Below, in pieces: positions 31,730-42,414 of a stretch of 64,000 bases of DNA (position 1 is its first letter; each line of letters starts with the position of its first letter). Where the stretch lies: contig OX637345.1 of assembly GCA_951799405.1 (NCBI GenBank), forward strand, positions 1,736,001 through 1,800,000, given 5' to 3'. Source of the DNA: Agapetus fuscipes (taxonomy: Eukaryota > Arthropoda > Insecta > Trichoptera > Glossosomatidae). Both the position numbers and the translations under genes were made by a program. The notes beneath the pieces were generated by a model that saw only the letters and a program-made list of their open reading frames with translations, was not told the DNA's origin and did not search any database.

Positions 31730-32055
31730 GTTTTCTGTGATGGAGCAGTCTGTGCACCTAAATTGTATGTGACCGTAATGTCATTGACCGAAAATTCGTA
31801 TGGACGAACTTTCATAGTACCAAATTGCCAGTGGACAAATTATCTGTAGTAGCCTAGATATCTACAATCGAAAAGTCGTATGGACGAACTTTCATAGTAC
31901 AAAATTGCCTGTGGACGAATTGATCTGTAGTAACCTAGATATCTACGATCGAAAAGTCGTTTGGACGAACTGTAGTGTGACCGATTTGTCCATGGACGAA
32001 CCGTCTGTGGACAAGTTCTCTTTAAACGATTTGTCGTGACCCGAACCTTTCCTAC
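31730..32055 (-). repeat. Satellite-like DNA, inverted, with an internal direct repeat of about 85-100 bp
   Basis: GTCGTATGGACGAACTTTCA and CCTAGATATCTAC occur twice (from about 31790 and from about 31875). Words such as GTGACCGATTTGTCC are the inverse of the satellite. Confidence 0.7.
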
Positions 32056-32244
32056 TTGCGCAAACACAACCTTTCGCCTTTGGGCACTTTTGAAATCAAT
32101 TTGTCAACATGTGTGTCACATGTCAAGGCCCCTTCCAACACCGCGTTCACAATGTGTTACATCAAATCCGAACTAGAGTCACTTGTAAAGGTCTCATTTT
32201 TAATGTTTTTTTTTTATTCTAAAAACCTTTAACTCTGTCGCCAA

Positions 32245-32310
32245 TCCGCTTGGAGTTGTCTAGAGCCTTTGCAGAGTTGCCTACGTTTTTTTACATTAAT
32301 TAATAATTAT
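32245..32310 (-). pseudogene. RT3-like LINE 3' scrap
   Basis: ACTCTGTCGCCAATCCGCTT then CCTTTGCAGAGTTGCCTACG, the inverse of the RT3 end. Confidence 0.55.
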
Positions 32311-32324
32311 ACTACTTATATAAT

Positions 32325-32555
32325 TCCTTGACTTGTAGGTTGATATGAGACTGACCACCCATACTGTGAAAAAAAAATCACTTTACCAATTTCATCCCTG
32401 TGTCAGGGAAGGACGGCAAAAGTTGCTGGGTGTATATTCATTTGAGCTTTGGATTTAATATGTAAGTACACATTCAGCATTTGTGAGCGCGAACTACGCG
32501 TGTTGGTTTGTGGGCTTTATATGTAAATTATTTCGCAACTTAGATACTACATTAT
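32325..32555 (+). repeat. Family C, full length
   Basis: It starts AATTCCTTGACTTGTAGGTT and ends CGCAACTTAGATA. Confidence 0.8.
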
Positions 32556-32564
32556 ATATTACGA

Positions 32565-33350
32565 TGCTTTATTTAGTGAGCGCTGTTTTTTTATGAATCA
32601 CACGTCAAGAGCCCTTTGCGAGCTTGGTCACCATTTCGGACACCCTCCGTGGGGATCAAACCCTTGCTCTCGGCATAAAATGCAAGCATTCTGCCAACTG
32701 AGCTGTCAACCGGACTTTTTATCGGCTTGGTCGCTACAAAACGCCAATTCTCAAGCAGACCCTAGCGACCTGTACGCCTGGATAGACCTTTTGTTGACCG
32801 GTCTTTGGTAAACGTATTTGAATTTTTCAATCCAGCGAAGAGCATATCGACGGCTAAAAGGCAGTAGGGCATAAGCGACATAAACTAAATTGTTCAGGAG
32901 AGAAGTTTAAAGTTTGAGATTGCAGAAAAATAGCATAACTTTTTTAGTTTTTATCAAATCGTGAAAATCAAAGCCGCTTAAAAAATAAAGGCATTCATTG
33001 GCATTTGTATTAATGTGGTTTTACGATGTTTTACGATTTTTTTATGTCAAAAAAAGCCAAAATCTTGTCGGTTACACCAAAACCATACTTCGAAAACGCA
33101 GTTGTTTGCTTGGGCATAAACAACACAAAAATAATTGTAGAGTTATAAGAGTGAGCGCAATAGAAAGAGTGAAAAATTTCAAGTAGGATAGCATTCATAA
33201 ATCTTTTTTCACCAAAATGTCGCTTATTTTACTTGTCCCTTCTGCCTTTTAACCGTCAGTATTTGAAAATATAAATGTTTATATTTTATTACTCCGCTGC
33301 GATTCGAGCCCACGACCTTCCATTTACGAGGCCACAGACTCATCCGCATT
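32565..33350 (-). mobile_element. SINE A with a SINE B head in its 3' part, and a TIR element in its body
   Basis: Reading the minus strand: head (about 33350-33290), body start, the 32848-33265 insertion, body to GACCAAGCC, a SINE B tRNA-like head (about 32720-32636), then the SINE A tail. Confidence 0.75.
32848..33265 (-). mobile_element. TA-flanked TIR element, complete (about 418 bp)
   Basis: Ends TCGACGGCTAAAAGGCAGTA and CTTCTGCCTTTTAACCGTCAG. TA lies on both sides within the SINE A body (GAGCATA and TATTTGAAAA). It is non-coding and in opposite orientation to the copy at 51984. Confidence 0.85.
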
Positions 33351-33524
33351 ATCAGTTCCTGCAGGGAGCTCTAGTATTTTTTTTAAATTAGTTCACTTCC
33401 AATGAAAAGTTACACCCAATAAAATTTTCCACAATTCATCCAACATCCCCGATTTCTCAAATCAGTAAATCAGCACTTATTCAGTTTTACCTTCAAGGTG
33501 GCGATATAATAACCTTTAAATATC

Positions 33525-33735
33525 AGTATATCTAATCTAATCTAAGTTGCCAAGTAATGTTACATTGGTGATTCACACTACATGCATTTTCACAGGCAGA
33601 CACGTACAAGTTCGCACTTGCACATGCCGCATGTGAACCTACAACATAAAAACCTAATCTCAAATGGACATACACCCTGCAACTCTTGCCGTCCTTCCCT
33701 GAAACAGGGGTGACATTGGCAAAATTGAATGTTGA
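33525..33735 (-). repeat. Family C
   Basis: AATCTAATCTAAGTTGCCAA at the left gives the TTAGATTAGATT tail on the minus strand; the 5' end stops near GGTGACATTGGCAAA. Confidence 0.8.
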
Positions 33736-33744
33736 CAAAATTGA

Positions 33745-34035
33745 ATATTATGATGATTTATTTGGTGAGCGCTGTTTTTGTGTGTATCACACCTCAAGAG
33801 CCGTCTGCGAGCTTGGTCGTCGCTCTAGAAAGCGCCAATTCTCAAATAGACCCAGTTGTTGTAAGGGTGGGTGGACCTTTTAGTGACCTTTGGTAAAGGT
33901 TTATGATTTTTTTCAACCCAGCGAAGAGCAAATTTGAAAATATAAATGGTATTTTTTTGTGCTCCGCCGGGATTCGAACCCACTACCTTCCATTTACGAG
34001 TCCAAAGTGTTGCCACTGGACTACGGACCGGACCT
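33745..34035 (-). mobile_element. SINE A, full length
   Basis: The head, with GGTTCGAATCCCGGCGGAGC on the minus strand, is among the best preserved. The tail is CTCACCAAATAAATCATC. Confidence 0.9.
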
Positions 34036-34317
34036 GCAACTTAGATAAAAGATGAAAAATGTACAGAAATTTTGCATAAAATTAAAATAAGCAAACAGAC
34101 CCATCTGTTGGCCTAATATAGTCTTAAGGTTTACTCAGGTCACTGGATAATCTTTGGGTTTATTTAGGTCGAGGGATTACGCAAGCAACTGAGCAAATCA
34201 AATATTTTCATTGCATTGTTAGGGCTCAGACATCAAACAAATCCAAAATTGGACTTGCTACCCATGTTTTCATCTGCTTGAGCTCAATTTTATTTAACGT
34301 TGTAATGTTGGAACGTT
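34036..34317. other. No recognisable feature
   Basis: Apart from a short TGCAACTTAGATAAAAG at the left edge, no repeat or gene is seen. Confidence 0.45.
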
Positions 34318-34405
34318 GTTGACCGGCCCGTAGTTCAGTGGTAACACTTCGGACTCTGAATGGAAGGTTGTGGATTCGGATCCCGGCGGAGCACAAAAAA
34401 AAATA

Positions 34406-34590
34406 TATAAATATTTTTTTTTTTCAATAGATTTGTAGAAAGGAATGCAATCCACCAACCAATTTTGCCTGGCCACTGTTGTCTTCATGCGAAAGCAGAA
34501 GCTTGTGTGATGCAACGGCATCTGTTGAACCAGGGTCGAAGTTATCGTCGCGGGATTCGAACCAGCGTTATCCGGTTCCAAATAACCTAA
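34406..34590 (-). mobile_element. SINE E, inserted in SINE A
   Basis: The minus strand has the B-box-like GGTTCGAATCCC, then TTCGACCCTGGTTCAACAGA, GCTTTCGCATGAAGACAACA and the end TTGGTGGATTGCATTCC. Confidence 0.8.
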
Positions 34591-34650
34591 ATAAAATAAA
34601 ATAAATAAATAAAATAAATAAATAAAATAAAATAAATAAAATAATATTGA
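34590..34650. repeat. (AAATA)n-type microsatellite
   Basis: Repeats of AAATAAAAT and AAATAAAT follow the SINE E insertion. Confidence 0.85.
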
Positions 34651-34749
34651 AAACCGATAAACACCGATAAGTATAACATTTATGTTTTTAAATTTGCTCT
34701 TCGCTGGGTTGGAAAATACATAAACCTTTACCAATGACCGGTCACTGCA

Positions 34750-34803
34750 ACATTGGGCGCGGATGCTTCTTGGATGGGTGACCGCTCAGGTACACCGCGT
34801 GTC
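34750..34803 (+). rRNA. 5S rRNA 3' fragment (pseudogene)
   Basis: GGGCGCGGATGCTTCTTGGA, then TGGGTGACCGCTCAGGTACA and CCGCGTGTCGTTGGCATTT, correspond to the 3' half of insect 5S rRNA, ending with a T run. The 5' half, with the A box and the intermediate element, is absent. It lies between two SINE A copies. Confidence 0.85.
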
Positions 34804-34817
34804 GTTGGCATTTCTTG

Positions 34818-35125
34818 GACCGGTCCGTAGTCCAGTGGCAACACTTCGGAATCGTAAATGAAAGGTTGTGCGTTTGAATCCCGGCGGAGCACAAAAATAT
34901 ACCATTTATATTTCAAATGCGCTCTTCGCTGGGTTGAAAAATTCATACAACCTTTACCAAAGACCGGTCATCAAAAGGTCCATCCAGTCTTACAGAAACT
35001 GGGTCTTGTTTGAGAATTTGCGCTTTTTACAGCGACAACCAAGCTCGCAGAGGGCTCTTGAGGTGTGATACACACAAAAAATGCACTCACCAAATAAATC
35101 AGCCTATTTTTTATTTATTGTTTAA
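34818..35125 (+). mobile_element. SINE A, full length
   Basis: It starts GGACCGGTCCGTAGTCCAGT, 15 bp after the 5S fragment, and ends CCAAATAAATCAGCC with a T-rich extension. Confidence 0.9.
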
Positions 35126-35289
35126 TAAGATGAATGTGATTGTGATGTACTTGCAAGTAGAAATATTTGTATTTATTTTTATTTAGAGTATTCAAATGGA
35201 CCTTTCTGGTAGATAAAAAAAAACCAATGTATTGTAAATAAAGAAGAAATATTCTTCCATTTTTTTTTATGTAGAGCTTTTCACCTTAT

Positions 35290-35800
35290 CATTCCTTAAC
35301 TTATATGTTGGAATGAGGTTGACCACCCATACTGAAAAAAATGGTTCACTTTGCCAATGTAACCCCTGTTTCAGAAAAGATCAGCAAAAGTGGCATGGCT
35401 TATTTTCATTTGAGGTTTGGATTTTAATTCATAAGTAATTCCTTGACTGATAGGTTGGTATGCGACTGACCACCCATACTGTAAAAAATTGTTCACTTTG
35501 CCAATGTCACCCCTGCTTCAGGGAAGGTCGGCAAGAGTTGCAGGGCTTATGTTCATTTGAGATTGGGTTTTTTATATTGTAGGTCCACATGCGGCATGTG
35601 TTAGCGCGAAATTATGCATGTCTGCTTGTGGGAATGCATTTAATATGAATCTCAAATGATACATAGCTTTGCAGCTTAGATTTAGATTTAGATTTAGTAC
35701 ACATGCAGCATTTGTAAGCGCTATCTTGCACGCGTCTGTTTGTGGGCATGCATTTAACATCAAATGCTCACATAGATTTGCAACTTAGATTATAAATTAT
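35290..35800 (+). repeat. Three family C copies in tandem
   Basis: A 3'-truncated copy (35290-35430), a complete copy (35435-35695) and a 5'-truncated copy (35696-35800). Their junctions fall in the TAGATTTAGATTTAG tail or at CATAAGTAATTCCTTGACTG. Confidence 0.8.
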
Positions 35801-35999
35801 TGATATTATGTTGAAGCAATTTTAACAGTACAGTTTATTGAAAAAACAAAATTTCTCAGAAAACACAAAACTAAAATAAGTCATTGTTTAATACCAGGAA
35901 ATCGAGGACTTATATTGGTTTAAGGTATTTCCCTATGGACCTGGATTCCATACCCCGAGTATACAATATACTCCCCTCAATTGCGTAAACTTAAAATGT

Positions 36000-36330
36000 A
36001 TAGTTACGAGAATGTAGTTGTGCGTTGTGTTTGTCTGTGTAAGTTAATTATAAAGTCTGTGAAGTCTCTCTAGAAATACTTAAATAGATGTCACGTACGT
36101 ATATAATTTTTACTTGATATTGATTTTTGTTGTTCGAGTATTTGGTCGAATGTTCTAGTAAAGTCTCGCATGTAACGATTCTCAATGTTTCAAAAATGAT
36201 ATTAATACTTAATATAAAATAAGGATCAAAGCTCTCTGCAGCTGGAGAAATCAACCAAACGTTGGACTGTGCAAATGTAAAGCGACTCTTTATCTGGACC
36301 GAATCTGAAATAAATTGTGAAATAAATAAA
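36000..36330 (+). repeat. Family F repeat, copy 1
   Basis: It shares TTGTTCGAGTATTTGGTCGA, GACTGTGCAAATGTAA and a GTGAAATAAATAAA end with inverse copies at about 41000-41290 and 45000-45310. It could be a solo LTR, but terminal dinucleotides and TSDs are not clear. Confidence 0.55.
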
Positions 36331-36570
36331 GACCCAGTTGCTGTAAGGCTGAATGAACCTTCACTGACCGGTCTTTGGTAAAGTTATATGATATTTTTAA
36401 CCCAACTTCAAGAGCATATTTCAAAATAGAGATGGTATATTTTTGTGCTCTGACGTGATTCGAACCCACAACCTTCCATTTAGGAGTCCGAAGCGCTAAC
36501 TACTAGACTACAGACCGGTCTTTAAATGTTATACATCTTTGCAACTTAGATTATACATCATAGATTCAGC
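36330..36570. mobile_element. SINE A (minus) inserted beside a family C tail (plus)
   Basis: SINE A head and body to 36521, then AATGTTATACATCTTTGCAA of family C. Confidence 0.75.
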
Positions 36571-36807
36571 GTTAGCTTTTCTCTCAGATACAGAAAAATG
36601 AAAAACTCCTTATTTTGCATATAATTCAAATACGCAAAAAAACACACAGAAACATTTCTCCAACTATTTCTCAGATTGTTCTTACATAACCAGGGATGTT
36701 ACGGATATGCGTATCCGAAACCGAAACCTATTGAAAAGTTTCGGATACTTACGAATATTGTATTGTTTCATTATGATACATTATTTTTGCATTTTTAAGT
36801 AAAATAT

Positions 36808-37032
36808 TACTTGACTTATCGGTTGGATGAAGCTGACCACCTATAATGTAAAAAATAATTAACTTTGTTAATATCTCCTATGTTTCAGGGAGGCTCGGCA
36901 ATAGTTGCAGAGGTTATGTGCATTTGAGATCGGGTTTTTATGTTGTTAATCCACAAACGACATGTGTAAGCGCAGACTTATTTGACTCTTCTAATGGAAA
37001 TGCATTTAATATGGATATTAACTGTAATATAT
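36808..37032 (+). repeat. Family C split by an RTE-like insertion
   Basis: It starts TTACTTGACTTATCGGTTGG. The tail TATTTGCAACTTTAAG resumes at about 37505. An ATATAT word lies on both sides of the insert. Confidence 0.7.
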
Positions 37033-37500
37033 CCTCAATGACAAGAAAATACCTGTTAACCTGAAACGTAGGGTCTTTAAGTCATGCGTGCTTCCAGTAT
37101 CCACCTATGGCTTGGAAACAAAAGGGCTCACTCAGTGTAACGCCAACAGACTGAGGACGTGCCAAAGATCTATTGAAAGGAGGATGCTGGGAATCAGCCT
37201 CAGAGACAGAGTTGCAAATCAGGAGATCCGTAGACGCACTGGTGTCACTGATGTCAAACAGCGAGTGGCCTGCTTAAAGTGGCGCTGGGCTGGTCACGTC
37301 GCAAGGCAGAACCATGACAAGTGGCTGAAAATGATTGTCCAGTAGTGTCCCAGAATGTACAAGTGGGGAGCGGGGAGACCCCAGCTGAGTTGGCTGGACG
37401 ATATCAAGAGAACTGAAGAGATGGCTGAACACAGGAGTCGATAGACAGAGATGGAGAGGATTTTAGGAGGCCTACGCCCAGATGTAGACTGAAAAAGGCT
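37033..37500 (+). pseudogene. RTE-like LINE, C-terminal fragment
   Basis: Frame: ILNDKKIPVNLKRRVFKSCV, YGLETKGLTQ, SIERRMLGISLRDRVANQEI, KWRWAGHVARQNHDKW, a stop at 37343, then GAGRPQLSWLDDIKRT and DVD followed by a stop. The ERRMLGISLRDR and WRWAGHVAR blocks mark RTE-like LINE ends. It has three stops and is dead. Confidence 0.85.
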
Positions 37501-37534
37501 GAAGAAGAATAAAATATATTTGCAACTTTAAGGC

Positions 37535-38050
37535 AACTAAACAACATATATAGTGTAACTGATCGCCTGCGTTATAACCGAAGGGGTCGCATGTGGCGAT
37601 TTGGACCTATTTATTTTTATGGGTAAGAAGGCTGGCCTCACACTTCAACAACTTTCAGTTGAAATGGGGGTTTCCCAGCTCTCGGAGGGCTGGTTTTTAT
37701 TTCATGTAAAGTCTGAGTACACCTTGCCGGTATTTATTTTGGGTTTGAAATAGACACCGAAATGGGAAAATCATTTCTGACAACCTCGGTGGGGATTGAA
37801 CCCTTGCTCTCGGCATGGAATGCAAGCATTCTATCAACTTAGCTATCGTCCGGACTTTTTGCAAGCTTGCTCGTTGCTGCAAAGCACCAATTCACCAGGT
37901 CTGTTGCTGTAAGGCTGGATGGCCCTTTTGATGACCGGTCTTTGGTAAAGATTTATGAATTTTTCAACCCACCGAAGAGCAACTTTGAATATATAAATGG
38001 TACGCCGGGATTCGAACCCACAACCTTCCATTTACGAGTCCAAAGTGCTA
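37535..38050 (-). mobile_element. SINE A-B composite
   Basis: The minus strand carries the SINE A head and body (to about 37860), the junction GAGCAAGCTTGCAAAAAGTC, then a full SINE B ending at ATATATGTTGTTTAGT. Confidence 0.85.
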
Positions 38051-38054
38051 TCAT

Positions 38055-38150
38055 TTCTGTTTCTTCTTTTAAAGCCATCTCCATCCACTGCTAGACATAG
38101 GCCTCCCCCATATCTCTCCATCCATCTCTCTCTTGCGCTTTCTGAATCCC
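38055..38150 (-). pseudogene. RTE-like LINE 3' scrap
   Basis: CCATCCACTGCTAGACATAG then GCCTCCCCCATAT is the inverse of the GGAGGCCTACGTCCAGGAGT block seen at 63350. Confidence 0.6.
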
Positions 38151-38445
38151 TGTGCTACCACTAGATTAAAGATATTCGAAACTTGTCCATTACATCCCTA
38201 TTGTATTGCATATATACTTGCTCGTTTGTCTGTGGTTATGTTACGTCTTGGCTTGGCGCTCCATAATAAATCACGTCAAATCTCTTGCTCGCATAGAAAC
38301 GTAAAAAACTCACCCACCATGTATAGCCGCGGAATAAAAATCAGCAAAATCGTTCGTTATGCAAAAATACGCTCGCGTGGATCCAACTTGAGTATAATTT
38401 TGCAAAAGTTCCCCCATTCTTAACCCTGCAACAACCAGGAAATAA
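38151..38445. other. No recognisable feature
   Basis: No repeat family or coding motif seen. Confidence 0.45.
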
Positions 38446-38447
38446 CA

Positions 38448-38690
38448 TTTAATAATCTGTAATCTAAGCTGCGAAGATAGACGAAGTAAGACTCATTAAG
38501 TGCAGTCCCATAAGCAGACTCGTATATGTAAGTGTGCGTGTACACACGCCGCATGTGGACTTACGACAGAAAACCCTAATATCAAATTAACATAAACCCT
38601 GCAACTCTTGCCGACCATCTCTGGCATTGGCAAAGTGAACATTTTTTGTACATCATGGGTGTTTTACCTCATAGCAATCTATAAGTGTAT
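38448..38690 (-). repeat. Family C
   Basis: TAATCTGTAATCTAAGCTGC at the left and TACCTCATAGCAATCTATAA at the right. Confidence 0.8.
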
Positions 38691-38714
38691 GATGCAAGAT
38701 AAAACAAGGTTGAT

Positions 38715-38955
38715 TTTAGCGTTTTTATTTGGTGCCCGCTGTTTTTTTGTGAATCACACCTCGACAGCGATCTGCGAGCGTAGTTGTCAATTCTCAAGCA
38801 AGTCCCAGTTGCTGTAAGGCTGGATGGACCTTTGGTGACTGGCCTTTGATAAAGGGATATAAACAGCAAAGACCATATTTGAAAATATAAATGGAATATC
38901 TTTGTGGTCCTCTGGTTATCGAACCCACGACCTTCCATTTACTAGTCCGAAGCGT
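38715..38955 (-). mobile_element. SINE A with an internal deletion
   Basis: The head is worn (GGTTCGATAACCAGAGGACC) and the GAGCTTGGTCGTCGC region is shortened. Confidence 0.75.
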
Positions 38956-39027
38956 CGAGCTAGGAAACCCCCACGTTAACTAAAGGAATAGAAATAAGAA
39001 AGACATAAGTTGCGACTCCTTCGTGGA

Positions 39028-39310
39028 GAACACTCCGTAGTCCAGTGGTAGCACTTCGGACTCGTAACTGGAAGGTTGTGGGTTCGAATCCCGGCGGAGC
39101 ACAAAAATTTTCAAATTTTCTCTTCGCTGGGTTGAAAAATTTATAAACCTTTACCAAAGGCCGGTCCTCAAAAAGTTTATCCAGCCTTACAGCAACTGTG
39201 TCGTGCTTAAGAATTGGCGCTTTCTACAGTGACGGCCAAGTTTGCAGGGGGCTCTTGAGGTATGATACACACAAAAAAAGCGCTCACCAAATAAATCAGC
39301 CTATTTTTAA
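39028..39310 (+). mobile_element. SINE A with a near-complete tRNA-Thr-like head
   Basis: The head CTCCGTAGTCCAGTGGTAGC to GGGTTCGAATCCCGGCGGAG folds as a cloverleaf by eye: CTCCG pairs with CGGAG, and CGT sits at the anticodon position. No independent tRNA function is implied. Confidence 0.88.
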
Positions 39311-39345
39311 GAAACTGCATTATTTATGTAGCTTAGTTGCGTTTT

Positions 39346-39687
39346 TTATGCTCGGGGTACTTATGAGCAAAGTTTTATATAAAATGTTTTAATATTTTTA
39401 CCGTCTCTTGTAGGTTAAAGTGTCGCGTTAGCAAGACAGTGCCGTGCATGGGATTCCACGCTGATCATTAGTGGGACATCTCATGATGCAGGAATACAAG
39501 GTGAGCAGGCGCGTGCCCTCTGTATAGGCAAACACACTCCACAATAAATAATACAGACAATATTCTACTCTCAGTTTTGTATTTTACATTTTAAAATATA
39601 TTTCTGGGGCCAGTTTTAATGCAATTCCTTTGAGTTTTTCTTATCACATAAATAATTTAATATTAAAGAAGGTTCTTAATAGGATAC
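39346..39687. other. No recognisable feature
   Basis: A SINE B tail scrap (TTATGTAGCTTAGTTGCG) lies just to the left. Confidence 0.45.
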
Positions 39688-40019
39688 TCGCAAAAAAAAA
39701 AAACGCAAGTTACACACATAGTGTAACTTCTTGCCGCGTTATCCCCGAAGGGGTCGCATGTGGCGAGTTGAACCTATTTATTTTTACAGGTAAGGAGGCC
39801 GGCCTTACGCCAACCACAGTTGAAGTGAGGTTTTCCTAGCTCCCGAGAGGGCTGGTGCTCATTTCTTGGGAAGGCTGAGTTAACCTTGCTGGTATTTTAT
39901 TTTGGGGTTTGGAATAAACAACGAAACGGGAAATCATTTCTGACAACCTCGGTGGGATTCGAACCCGAGCTCACGGCATGGAATGCAAGCACTCTACCAA
40001 CTGAGTTTTCGACGGGACT
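39688..40019 (-). mobile_element. SINE B, full length
   Basis: The minus strand head is GTCGAAAACTCAGTTGGTAG and the tail GTGTAACTTGCG. CCTCGGTGGGATTCGAACCC gives the B box. Confidence 0.88.
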
Positions 40020-40069
40020 TGTTTATTTAAAAGCAGTTCCACATCCTCCCTTTTGACAGATTGATTGTG

Positions 40070-40590
40070 TTCCTTGCCTTATAGGTTAGTATGAGGCTGA
40101 CCACCCATACAGTGAATAAAAATGGTTTACTTTGCCAGAGTCACCCCTGCGTATCAGGGAAGGTCGGCAAGAGTTGCAGGGCTTATGTTCATTTGAGATT
40201 GGGTTTTTATATTGTAAGTCCACATGCGTCATATTTTAGCGCTAACTTATACATGTCTGCTTGTGGGAATGCGTTCAATATGAATCTAAAATGATATATA
40301 TCATTGCAGCTAAGATTTAGATTTAGTTCGACATCTTCCCTTTTGACAGTTTGATTGTATTTCTTGACTTATAGGTTGAAATGAGGCTGACCACCCATAC
40401 TGTGAATAAAAATGGTTCACTTTTGCATATCAGGGAAGGTCAGCATAAGTTGCGGGGTTTATGTTCATTTGAGGTTTTGGTTTTATTTTGCACCATTTGT
40501 AAGCGCCAACTTAAACGTGTCTGTTTGTGAGCATGCATCGAATATGAGCCTTGAATGGCAATATATCTTTGCAACTTAGATTGCAGATTA
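40070..40590 (+). repeat. Two family C copies in tandem
   Basis: Copies at about 40070-40325 and 40360-40590, each starting near TTGAC/CCTTATAGGTT and separated by CATCTTCCCTTTTGACAG. The same spacer words precede the first copy. Confidence 0.8.
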
Positions 40591-40894
40591 TGGATTATAG
40601 ACCATCCTCAGGTTAACAATGCTGGGAGGACGTCTACCGTATGGTTCCGACCTGAAAAGTCTAGATCTGACCATCCTTTCATTCTTCTCTTAAACAACAA
40701 TACTCCACCTTCTTTTCTATCACATCTTTCATACCATTATATCTTTTACAGCCTGTTACTTTTCGGAACCCTTTCGTGCACCGCATAGACAATACAAATT
40801 TCATACAAAACATAATATTCAAACATATGTGATGCAGACGGACATCCTTGCATGATATTTTTGAGTGTATGTATAACTATGTAAAAAAGCTGTT

Positions 40895-40965
40895 ACCTTA
40901 ACACTATCCATTTAGGGTAGCCAGCCCCTCCACAGAGTCTCCACTTATTTATTTTAACGGGTTCA
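40895..40965 (-). pseudogene. RT3-like LINE 3' scrap
   Basis: GGGTAGCCAGCCCCTCCACA and GAGTCTCCACTT on the + strand. Confidence 0.5.
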
Positions 40966-40989
40966 ATTTCATTTTAAATGCGGTAATTT

Positions 40990-41295
40990 ATTTGTACACA
41001 ATATATTTCACATACAGAGTCACTTTAAACTTACAAAATGCATGCATCGATTCACTTCTCTGACGCTACAGACAGCTTTGGTCCCTTTATATATATTTTT
41101 TAATATAAGAATAAGAACTACTTTTAAATCACTGAGAATTGGCACATGCGATACTTTACTAGAACACTCGAACAATCTCGACCAATTCATATACAATTAT
41201 ATAAGTACATAACATTCAGAGACTTTATCACAGACACTAACAGAGACAAACAAAAACACACAATTACATATTCCTAACAATATATGTACTTCTCT
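40990..41295 (-). repeat. Family F repeat, copy 2
   Basis: The inverse of 36000-36330: AATCTCGACCAATTC preceded by TAGAACACTCGAACA, and AGAGTCACTTTAAACTTAC near the left edge. Confidence 0.55.
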
Positions 41296-41424
41296 CTGTT
41301 TATTCATATCCATCACTTTCTCATACATTTAAAGGTCTTAATACGAGTACCTAAAAGAGACTATGAAATTATTACTACTAGACTAATGTTCAATATGAGA
41401 AAGTATAAAAAATAAAAAATACAG

Positions 41425-41520
41425 AGTTATATTTTCACAAGCCGTGCATTTATTTCACCTCAAGTACTTTCGACTTACTTACGTCATTTTCAAGAGGACA
41501 CTGTTACAAAATTGTCAAGA
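41425..41520 (-). repeat. Dispersed repeat, copy 1 (pair with 62125-62215)
   Basis: CAAGTACTTTCGACTTACTT then TTTTCAAGAGGACACTGTTA. The second copy keeps the same order with small changes. Confidence 0.65.
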
Positions 41521-41631
41521 CAAAAACCATAGAGAGATGAGAAGGATGAGTTAGGACAAAGAGGTACAATCAGGTAAAAACAAAGGTGAAGCAGCAGGAT
41601 TCTAAACATTGACCAAACTACATTTTTTTTT

Positions 41632-41943
41632 TTTAAGAAATCCTGTGCGAGAGACTCCCTAGATTCTAGAGACTCTAGGGGTCTATGGCATTTGTTGTAG
41701 TGCCGCAGAGGTGTACAAGCTTGGTCGTCGCTACAAAGCGCCAATACTCAAGCAAGACCCAGTTGCTGTAAGGCTGTATGGACCTTTAATGGCCAGTCTT
41801 TGATAAAGGTTTTCTGAATTTTTTCAACCCAGCGAAGAGCATATTTGAAAATATAAATGGTATTTTTTTGTGCTCCGCCGGGATCCGAATCCACAACCTT
41901 CCATTTACGAGTCCGAAGTGTTGCCACTGGACTACGGACCGGT
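41632..41943 (-). mobile_element. SINE A with alternative 3' tail
   Basis: Head and body are normal to CGACGACCAAGCTT. The tail is then GTACACCTCTGCGGCACTAC, followed by ATAGACCCCTAGAGTCTCTA, as in the copy at 59125-59400. Confidence 0.85.
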
Positions 41944-42414
41944 CCAACATATTATAAGAGTTTTCATCCATTTTTTTTTATTCTCACTATCGAAGGGAAT
42001 TCACGCAATGTTTTATGATTGGGCTGCATATTTGCATTCACGCAAAAATGACACTCGCGATTGACCGCCTGTATCGCGCACGGCACGGACGTGTCTTTGA
42101 ATATGACGAATTTCGCGGCCGAATTTATTTCATCCCGAAATAAAAAAAGGTCTTACGTCAAATCAAATTGTGATATTATTGTCAAAAAAGGGCCGGCTTG
42201 ATGTCCTGCATCCTTAAACAATAAAAAACTATCTCAAATATTGTATCGTATCGCGTTTCATCATCGGCATCATCATTTTTGGCACGATATCAATTTCGGG
42301 CAGGGTCGAGATTACCATAGAGGCAAAAATAGGCGGAAAATTGTACAAAATAAATAAAATAAAAAAGTTTATTTTTTTTTAATAAGAGACACGTCTCATA
42401 TTATGTGTTATGAT
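41944..42414. other. No gene recognised; CpG-rich patch at about 42045-42135
   Basis: ACACTCGCGATTGACCGCCT and GACGAATTTCGCGGCCGAAT stand out against the AT-rich background. No repeat of this window matches. Confidence 0.4.

Larger units (their letters stand above)
34318..34745 (+). mobile_element. SINE A split by SINE E
   Basis: Head GACCGGCCCGTAGTTCAGTG to GGAGCACAAAAAA (about 34405). The body resumes at about 34668 with TAACATTTATGTTTTTAAA and stops at CCGGTCACTGCAAC. Confidence 0.8.

Noticed and set aside
39028..39105. A functional tRNA-Thr gene
   Set aside because: It folds fairly well but continues into the SINE A body without a terminator and matches the other SINE A heads.
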